Shown in pieces: positions 1 to 64,000 of a stretch of 64,000 bases of DNA. The stretch comes from Amorphochlora amoebiformis (lineage: Eukaryota > Cercozoa > Chlorarachniophyceae). Below the pieces are notes generated by a model, which saw only the letters and a program-made list of their open reading frames with translations, ran no database searches and was not told the origin of the DNA. Numbering within the stretch: position 1 is the stretch's first letter; every line of letters starts with the position of its first letter. Made by a program: the position numbers and the translations under genes. Location of the stretch: assembly GCA_054601695.1 (NCBI GenBank), contig BAAHQB010000285.1, positions 1-64,000 of the forward strand. The letters run 5' to 3'.

Positions 1-1709
1 TGCTCCTAACCCTAACCCTAGCCCTAACCCTAACCCTAACCCTAACCCTAACCCTAACCCTCAACGTTATCCTTAGGTCAACGCTAAACCTATCCTAACC
101 CTAACCCTAACCCTAACCCTAACCGTTTTCCTTAGGTCAACCCTAGCCCTAACCCTAACCCTAACCCTAACCCTAACCGTTATCCTTAGGTCAACCCTTG
201 CCCTAACCCTAACCCTAACCCTAACCCTAACCCTAACCCTAACCCTAACCCTAACGAGATGTCTAACCCTAACACGAACCAGTGGTTGCGTCTAACCCTC
301 ACCCTAACCCTAACCCTAACCCTAACCCTAACCCTAACCCTAACCCTAACCCTAACCCTAACCCTAACCCTAACCCTAACCCTAACCCTAACCCTAACCC
401 TAACCCTAACCCTAACCCTAACCCTAACCCTAACCCTAACCCTAACCCTAACCCTAACCCAACCCTAACCCTAACCCTAACCCTAACCCTAACCCTAACC
501 CTAACCCTAACCCTAACCCTAACCCTAACCCTAACCCTAACCCTAACCCTAACCCTAACCCTAACCCAACCCTAACCCTAACCCTAACCCTAACCCTAAC
601 CCTAACCCTAACCCTAACCCTAACCCTAACCCTAACCCAACCCTAACCCTAACCCTAACCCGACACCCTAACCCGACACCCTAACCCTAACCCTAACCCT
701 AACCCGACACCCTAACCCTAACCCTAACCCGACACCCTAACCCTAACCCGACACCCTAACCCTAACCCTAACCTTAACCCTAACCCTAACCCTAACCCTA
801 ACCCTACCCTAACCCGACATCCTAATCCTAACCCTAACCCTAACCCTAACCCTAACCCTAACCCGACACCCTAACCCTAACCCGACACCCTAACCCTAAC
901 CCTACACCCTAACCCTAACCCTAACCCTAACCCGACACCCTAACCCGACACCCTAACCCTAACCCGACACCCTAACCCTAACCCGACACCCTAACCCGAC
1001 ACCCAAACCCTAACCCGACACCCTAACCCTAACCCGAAACCCTAACCCTAACCCTAACCCGACACCCTAACCCTAACCCGACACCCTAACCCTAACCCTA
1101 ACCCGACACCCTAACCCTAACCCGACACCCTAACCCTAACCCGACACCCTAACCCGACACCCTAACCCTAACCCTAACCCTAACCCTACTAGCCTAACCC
1201 GACACCCTAACCCTAACCCTAACTCTAACCCTAACCCGACACCCTAACCCGACACCCTAACCCGACACCCTAACCCGACACCCTAACCCGACACCCTAAC
1301 CCGACACCCTAACCCGACACCCTAACCCGACACCCTAACCCGACACCCTAACCCGACACCCTAACCCGACACCCTAACCCTAACCCGACACCCTAACCCT
1401 AACCCGACACCCCAACTCTAACCCCTAACCCTAACCCTAACCCGACGCCGTTACCCTAACCCTAACCCTAACCCGACGCACTAACCCTAACCCGACGCCC
1501 TAACCCGACGCCCTAACCCGACACCCTAACCCGACACTCTAACCTTAACCCGACGCCCTAACCCTTACCTGACGCCCAAACCCTAACCCGGTGCCCTAAC
1601 TGTAACCCGACGCCCTATTCTTGCCCTAACCCGACGCCCTAAACCTAACCCGACGCCCTAAACCTAACCCGACGCCTAACCGTAACCCGAGTCCCTAACC
1701 CTAACCCTG
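1..1709. repeat. Telomere (CCCTAA)n at the left chromosome end
   Basis: CCCTAA repeats read 5' to 3' on the plus strand, the orientation expected for the C-rich strand at a left chromosome end. Bases 1-265 are CCCTAA runs interrupted three times (near 61, 121 and 177) by a spacer related to CGTTATCCTTAGGTCAAC. Bases 299-656 are almost perfect CCCTAA. From 657 to about 1700 the array is dominated by the variant unit CCCGACACCCTAA, which becomes more degenerate inward (CCCGACGCCCTAA). It stops abruptly at 1709 against a truncated subtelomeric module. No gene is present; the Leu-Thr and Asn-Pro open frames here are translations of the repeat. Confidence 0.97.
657..1709. repeat. Proximal variant telomere repeat, CCCGACA-type
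   Basis: The inner telomere is built from canonical CCCTAA alternating with CCCGACA, giving runs of a 13-bp unit. The purest run is about 1245-1380. Further in, the variant changes to CCCGACG. Such telomere variant repeats are commonly found between canonical telomere and subtelomere; the exact variant used here is a species or strain signature. Confidence 0.9.
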
Positions 1710-2053
1710 TTCTGGAGATATATACTGCACTTTGTGCACTACCAACTTACACCGGAGGCCCGTGATCCCGTCGGTTTTTAAAATAAAATCGAGAATAGTA
1801 TCAGCAACGATCATCACAAGTTTTGCATACGTCCCACGCATCATACAGCATGACGACAAGCCACAACAGCACCGTCTGCAAGCGTTATATGACCTGAGAG
1901 CATGTCGAGAGGCTATACAACCTCCTTCAAAGCGAGAGACCACCACCAGTCCACGCATTTTCCCTTCTCACAAGTCTTCTCCCAAGCCTTCTGCAGCGAC
2001 CGAAGCCCGCCCCGTCACACCCTAAGCAGGTGGAGACCTTCCTGAGGCTCCAT
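1710..2053. repeat. Subtelomeric module A, copy 1 (truncated by telomere)
   Basis: This is the first of three copies of a ~340-bp sequence (others at 2828-3170 and 5312-5652). It shares the landmark from ACCAACTTACACCGG through CAGCATGACGACAAGC to GTCACACCCTAAGC. Copies 2 and 3 carry a common upstream lead (CCATCCATGACCTGGAT) that copy 1 lacks, because telomere repeat begins there. Open frames of 60-97 codons exist on both strands, but none is conserved through all three copies in a way that proves coding. Function unknown. Confidence 0.85.
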
Positions 2054-2205
2054 GGTTAATATGTATATGCATACGCCCATGGTTTCGAAGAGATTCGACC
2101 CACGCCGACCCCTATTCTGGTTAGCGATGAAACTCCCGGTCACTGCCCGCCAATGCCCGCCATTCTCCTGGAATCCCCGGAATCCTGGAGTGCCTTCAGA
2201 GCATC

Positions 2206-2416
2206 ATGTCACGACCTGAACCACCACAGTACACGTCAAGCCCTTTAAAGTCACCTCTGCAGCGCGACTACGCAATAAATCCCCGTTTCGCGGCACACAT
2301 CTGGCAAGAAGCAAGCCTGCCTGCAAGACCGACATCCTGCGACAGTTCCCCCCTGATGAGTCCCCACAATAAGAGGGCCGAAAATGTCGTTCGCAAGAAC
2401 GTTGGTCGGGTGCAGG
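2206..2416 (+). CDS. Possible first exon of a subtelomeric gene, module B copy 1
   Basis: An ATG at 2206 opens about 70 codons (starts MSRPEPPQYTSS, ends RKNVGRVQ). It runs straight into a textbook donor, CAG|GTAAGC, at 2416/2417. A TA-rich intron-like stretch follows, and a possible acceptor (TCTTCAG) lies near 2640. The second module copy repeats the end of this frame but has CAG|GCAAGC at the same place, so its donor is GC. The peptide matches no family I recognise. It could equally be non-coding repeat. Confidence 0.3.
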
Positions 2417-2790
2417 TAAGCCCCACACACACATTGTATGTATATATATTTATTTGTTTGTGCATATTGCGTATGGTTTATGTTTATATATATATATATG
2501 TATATTATATATATATCTATATTCTATATTTCCATATATATATTGTACATTCATTTATCTATATTGTATATGCATGTGTTTGTGAAATTTACTTTGGTGT
2601 TCAACTAACTTGCTCTACATGGAAAGCTCCACTCTTCAGGAGTCCCTTAAACCCTAACCCCAATCGAGCCATGGCGCCATCATGATGGGTCAAGTCCCGA
2701 GCCCTTAGCGTCTTCCAACCTGAGCATCAAGATTGTATATTGAGATGGCCATTTGGCACAAGAGGTGTACGAATATGGTTGGGTTTCCCT
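2300..2790. repeat. Subtelomeric module B, copy 1
   Basis: This copy is paired with 4716-5270. Both contain GCCTGCCTGCAAGACCGACATCC, AAGAGGGCCGAAA, GTTCGCAAGAACGTTGGTCG, a TA/TG-rich core, then GTTCAACTAACTTGCTCTACATGG and CATGATGGGTCAAGTCCCGAGCCC (fragments quoted from both copies). It is followed directly by a module A copy, so B-A is the duplicated unit. Confidence 0.85.
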
Positions 2791-2827
2791 AACCCTAATC
2801 CTACTCAACCCATCCATGACCTGGATA

Positions 2828-3265
<438 letters not shown>

Positions 3266-3564
3266 CCACAAATCTCTACATACACATACATCAATGCATA
3301 CATATATATATACATATATAAATGTCTATCCTTAATATGTAACTTGAATATAAATATTTGACGTTGTGTCTTATAATGTCATCGACCTTACATGTCTAGT
3401 TTCGAACGCTCCAATATGATCACCGAATCTCGAAAGAAGCTCACGAACTTTCTCACGCCCCTCCAGTTTGAGATTTCTAAATCCCTTGGATCCTGCACGT
3501 GTGTGTGTGTATCATATTTGATTCGACAAATAGTCTGTATTGTTGATGCCATTCCAGCGAGCTT

Positions 3565-3662
3565 AATAAGGCTCACACCTTGACCCCCGAACCCCCTTGT
3601 TCAAGCCCGTTCTGAATAAGGCTCACACCTTGACCCCCGAACCCCCTTGTTCAAGCCCGTTC
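3565..3662. repeat. Two-copy tandem repeat, 50-bp unit
   Basis: A unit beginning AATAAGGCTCACACCTTGAC and ending CAAGCCCGTTC is present twice in direct tandem with a period of 50 bp and no obvious difference. It lies in the otherwise unique stretch 3270-4620, in which I recognise no gene. Confidence 0.9.
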
Positions 3663-4169
3663 AGCGTCATATAATCGAATCATTCAGTCTCCCTCTCACC
3701 GTAAATCTAATAATTGCGTATCGTGTTGTGTTGAAATGGTTACAATGGTGGTCAGGGACAAATAGAAGGCATATGTTTGCCACCACGTGGACAATCAGTG
3801 TTCGTCCTGTGGATATTGTGAGACTTACTGAGCATCAAGTTCCAACTTTAGCATACTTTTCGAACGCGATAGACCTCTAGATGATCAAGCAGTGATCCCA
3901 AGTACTGCTGAACGGGCCTAGTCGCTGGGCGCATCGAGATGATGCGGGAGGTTCCGCGCGGGATTCTGTCCATATTTTGACAAGGTGGGGTTTTAGGCAT
4001 TTTCGTCAAAATGAAGAATTCCTTAGAGGGTAGGGATGATTACTAGAGGGTAAGATGTACAGCTTCTGGATGGATGCCCATGATGCGTGTGGCCGGGTCG
4101 GGGCCCACTGTGGGGTCACAGGGCGTAAAACTACATTTATGGGACAGAGCTTAAATCGTCGCCGTTGAG

Positions 4170-4222
4170 AAGGTTGAGCGTGGGGGGTAACTCGACAAGG
4201 TTGAGCGTGGGGGTAACTCGAC
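4170..4222. repeat. Two-copy tandem repeat, 27-bp unit
   Basis: The unit AAGGTTGAGCGTGGGGG...TAACTCGAC occurs twice with a period of 27 bp; the first copy has one extra G. It lies in the G-rich unique segment between the module B-A blocks. No coding function is visible. Confidence 0.85.
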
Positions 4223-4715
4223 CCGATTCAGCTGATAAGGTGATTTTCGCAAGCTATTTCATTACTAATAGCACGAAACCGGTGTCAGTATAGTGCGAAC
4301 GCAGACGTCTCAGGGTTTCAGGGTTCAATTTTATAGATTTAAGTTGAAACATGGTTGATTGGTTGTAGGGGCGAGTCAAGCAAGCGCACGCACGCAGACA
4401 GAATGCGACGACGAAGGAAGATTCAAATTCCATTGATACATGTCTGAAAATTATCTTGGCAGGCATTGCACTCCATTTTCAAATGAAGAATCGAAACTCT
4501 GGCGTTACGTATTCTTCATAGCCCGAGTAAGACGAGGGAGATTGAAAGAAAAGGGGGGAGAGAGGGGAGAGGTTGATATTGACTAGCTCGGTTCGGTGAG
4601 ATATTACTACTACTACTATATATATATATTTTAATATAAATTACATTTACATATAAATATGTACCTTTCTTGTAATATAACACTATCCGTTTGGGTATTC
4701 AAACGCCAACTGGCA

Positions 4716-5270
4716 TAGAGCGAGCCTGCCTGCAAGACCGACATCCTGCCGGTTATATTGTATGAGTCCCCACCATAAGAGGGCCGAAACTGTCGTTCGC
4801 AAGAACGTTGGTCGGGTGCAGGCAAGCCCCCTACACACATTGTATGTATATATATTTATTGTTTGTGCATATTTTGTATGGTTTATGTTTATATATGTTT
4901 TCATATACATATATTATATATGTATATATATGTATATATATATATGTATATGTTTTCCCGATATATATACCCGATACCCTATATATATATATATATATAT
5001 TTCATATTTCCATATATATATATTGTACATTCATTTATATATATTGTATATGCATGTGTTTGTGAAATTACTTGGTGTTCAACTAACTTGCTCTACATGG
5101 ATAGCTCCCAACTCATTAGGAGTCCCCGAACCTAACAATACATCGAGCGATTGGCGCCGTCATGATGGGTCAAGTCCCGAGCCCTAAGCGCCTTCCAACC
5201 TAGCATCATAGATTGTATATTGAGCATGCTATATGTACACTAAGAGGTGTACGAAATGGTTACACTTTCC
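4716..5270. repeat. Subtelomeric module B, copy 2
   Basis: This is the second copy of the module at 2300-2790, with a different 5' junction. The equivalent of the CAG|GTAAGC donor is CAG|GCAAGC. The TA core is expanded. It is followed by module A copy 3 in the same order as the first block, so this is a duplicated B-A unit of about 0.9 kb. Confidence 0.85.
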
Positions 5271-5311
5271 CTAACCCTAATCCTAGTCACCCCATCCATG
5301 ACCTGGATGCA

Positions 5312-5652
5312 TCTCTCCTGGACATATACACTGAACTACCAACTTATACCGGAGGCTCGTGACCCCGTCGGTTTATAAAATAAAATCGATAAGAGTATCA
5401 GCAACGATCATCACAAGTTCTGCATACGTCTGACGCACAATACAGCATGACGACAAGCCACAACAGCACCGTCTGCAAGCGTTATATGACCTGAGAGCAT
5501 GTCGAGAGGCTATACAACCTCCTTCAAAGCGAGAGACCACCACCAGTCCACGCACCTTCCCTTCTCACAAGTCTTCTCCCCCAAGCCTTCTGCAGCGACC
5601 GAAGTCCGCCCCGTCACACCCCAAGCGGATGGAGACCTTCACGAGGCTCCTG
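5312..5652. repeat. Subtelomeric module A, copy 3
   Basis: This is the third copy of module A, again ending at a TA array (from 5657). It carries small differences from the others (CGCACAATACAGC, CACCTTCCC, CCCCAAGCCTTC) that shift the forward reading frame. This argues against a conserved plus-strand protein. Confidence 0.85.
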
Positions 5653-5692
5653 GTTATATATATATATATATATTATACATATATAAATATAC

Positions 5693-5726
<34 letters not shown>

Positions 5727-5831
5727 GTCTGCACAAAACAATATATATATATATATATATATTATATATGTGTATATATGTGTATATAATTTAATCTGTA
5801 CATGTAATATACATGTATATATGTGTATATG

Positions 5832-5920
<89 letters not shown>

Positions 5921-6195
5921 GTGTTTGTGTTTATATGTGTGTGTATATATGTGTATGTGTATATGTGTATATATATGTATATATGTGTATGTATATAATA
6001 CATGATAATAATAACAAAAATAATAATAGTAGTAAAAAAAAATTAATAAAAATAATAATAATAATATTAATAATAATAATAATGTGTGTGTGTGTATATG
6101 TATGTATATATATGTATATATATGTATATACATATATGTGGTTGCATTGACAATATACAAATACATATGTATATATATATATATATATTATGTAT

Positions 6196-6309
<114 letters not shown>

Positions 6310-6315
6310 TATATG

Positions 6316-6380
<65 letters not shown>

Positions 6381-6399
6381 CATATGTAAAAACATACAT

Positions 6400-6600
6400 A
6401 CATGTGTATAACTCAGGAGCATGGATGAGATGAGCACCTACGATGGAAACTTAGAGGTTGGGTAGATTAAATGCTGGAAGATGGATTCTAGAAGATCATG
6501 AATGAATACTCACTAGATCAACTTCATGACACCGTCAAGTTGTTCAAGTCAATACTATCGTTATGTACAGACACACATACACACACACACACATTATATG

Positions 6601-6649
<49 letters not shown>

Positions 6650-7854
6650 GTATGTATGTATATATGTACATATAATATATATGCATGTAGATATTATATA
6701 TTGTACATATCCACAGCTCTTCTAGCATTGTCACAATACGTACGCATACAGAAGTCGGGTTAGGAGATCATATTCTTCCATTCATTACTGGTAGTCTTGC
6801 TATGGTAACGTTTAGTACCAGCAGCCATGCAGAATTCATTCGCCGGTTTCAGAAACGGTACGTACGTTGGATATACATCCTGTACTTGTATATATAAATT
6901 AAAATTAGAGAATCCAGATTTCAGAACGTATTATGATCATGCGTACGTACGCACGTATGCGTTTTATAATGATTGTGCATGCCTGTCACGGGCTACATAT
7001 GATTCGTATTGTAGATCGGACAACTGTAAATTAGTCTGTAATCATATAAGCTAGCTGCATGAACACTTTAAAAAATCAGCGTGTGTACATCAATTCATGA
7101 TATTGTTGTATCATTCGTACGCACGTATAAAAATTACATAATGAAATGCGTATCCTTGTTCCTGACTAACGTACAACGTATACATACGTATCCAGTGAAT
7201 CCGTACAGTTAGTCTATTCACTGATACGCATATTAGATTATTTATCATAGTACGGATTTGTAAATGTAGTGCCTAGGATTGTAAATTTGTAATATGCTGC
7301 GCATGTGGCACACTCATATTCGTATCGTCTATAGTATTATACTAAAATATACGCATACGTATGGGTCCATATAGGTCATATATATAGCTGGTGGTCTTAA
7401 TACGTTGGTACCATAACTTCTAGAATTTGCAGCACAGACACACACGACTAGCTAGAAACGTCCATCGATAATGCACGTATTGTAAAATATAGTATGAGAC
7501 TACTAAGTTTAATAAATATCTAGATATAAGCGCCTTAGGCTCAGGCTTCCCATTGCAAGCGATTCCTCTTATTCGTTCGCAGTGAAAGATGATTATAATA
7601 GACTGCAAAAGATGTATTGGTTCGTATGTTCTGTATACACAGTATTCAATAACAGATTGCTCATACACACATATGTATAAATCATTATTGTACCAATGAA
7701 TAAACCCATATTGGAAAAGAACAGTTCCGATGAAATTAATGTCTTGATGTAAAATAATATATTAAGTCTGGCATGCAACATTTACGCCGTGAGCTCTTAG
7801 CTCTTAGCTTCCATCTCGCTCTCTCTCTATATATATTTATATGCATATATACAT

Positions 7855-7860
<6 letters not shown>
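6400..7860. other. Unique AT-moderate segment with no recognised gene
   Basis: This is a rare long stretch with few TA arrays (one TA/CA tract at 6570-6700). From about 6735 to 7480 it is strikingly rich in alternating words such as ACGTACGT, GCGTACGTACGC, CATACGTATCC and CGTACGCACG. Short open frames exist but none shows a family signature or convincing splice pattern. It lies 3' of the giant minus-strand gene and may include its downstream flank. Confidence 0.5.
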
Positions 7861-7904
<44 letters not shown>

Positions 7905-7923
7905 CTTTATATATGTATCTATT

Positions 7924-7984
<61 letters not shown>

Positions 7985-8034
7985 CAAATTTATACATCGA
8001 GAGAGACAGAGAGGGAGGAAAAGTTTTCTCAGAT

Positions 8035-64000
<55,966 letters not shown>

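Noticed and set aside
259-575. Open frames of repeated Leu-Thr and Asn-Pro in the telomere
   Set aside because: They are mechanical translations of CCCTAA repeats and have no coding evidence.

Overview
The window is eukaryotic nuclear DNA that starts at a chromosome end. The first 1.7 kb are CCCTAA telomere repeats, canonical and then variant. They are followed by about 4 kb of duplicated subtelomeric modules (1.7-5.7 kb). The remaining ~58 kb is dominated by (TA)n arrays, often flanked by CA and TG runs. I cannot name the species. The TTAGGG-type telomere, dense small exons, a copia-type element and an algal or protist-style surface protein suggest a unicellular eukaryote, possibly a stramenopile-like alga (inference, low confidence).

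The main result is that the many small non-TA islands from about 8 kb to the right edge are not noise. Read on the minus strand they are about 120 short exons (19-141 bp) with GT..AG borders. They join in one open frame of about 6.9 kb (roughly 2,300 codons visible) spread over 56 kb. The introns are mostly TA microsatellite. The 5' end lies beyond base 64000. The predicted protein has, in order: a very long parallel beta-helix ectodomain of the polymorphic-outer-membrane-protein type (exons 63.6-31.5 kb); a stalk (31.3-28.5 kb); a cysteine-rich ephrin-receptor/GCC2-GCC3/EGF-like region (28.5-24.0 kb); a membrane domain with about eight hydrophobic segments (23.9-13.6 kb); and a charged, Ser/Arg-rich cytoplasmic tail (13.2-8.0 kb). 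It looks like a giant cell-surface receptor or channel-like protein.

A complete non-autonomous LTR element (48694-50308, minus strand) sits in one intron. It has two 258-bp LTRs with no difference that I could find, a Gag-only ORF with a zinc knuckle, a primer-binding site resembling the anticodon arm of a Met tRNA, and a polypurine tract. Three diverged solo-LTR-like relatives lie in other introns (26.3, 29.8 and 41.9 kb), all embedded in TA repeats.

Other structure: several tandem duplications cover splice junctions of the giant gene, including a five-copy, frame-preserving donor-site minisatellite at 53.9-54.0 kb. There is also a 1.4-kb polypurine tract at 59-60.4 kb, interstitial degenerate telomere repeats, and an unexplained 0.5-kb insert at 22.75-23.27 kb. 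All exon calls were made by eye. Borders were chosen to satisfy GT..AG and frame together, so frame continuity is partly by construction; most junctions nevertheless had one obvious solution.
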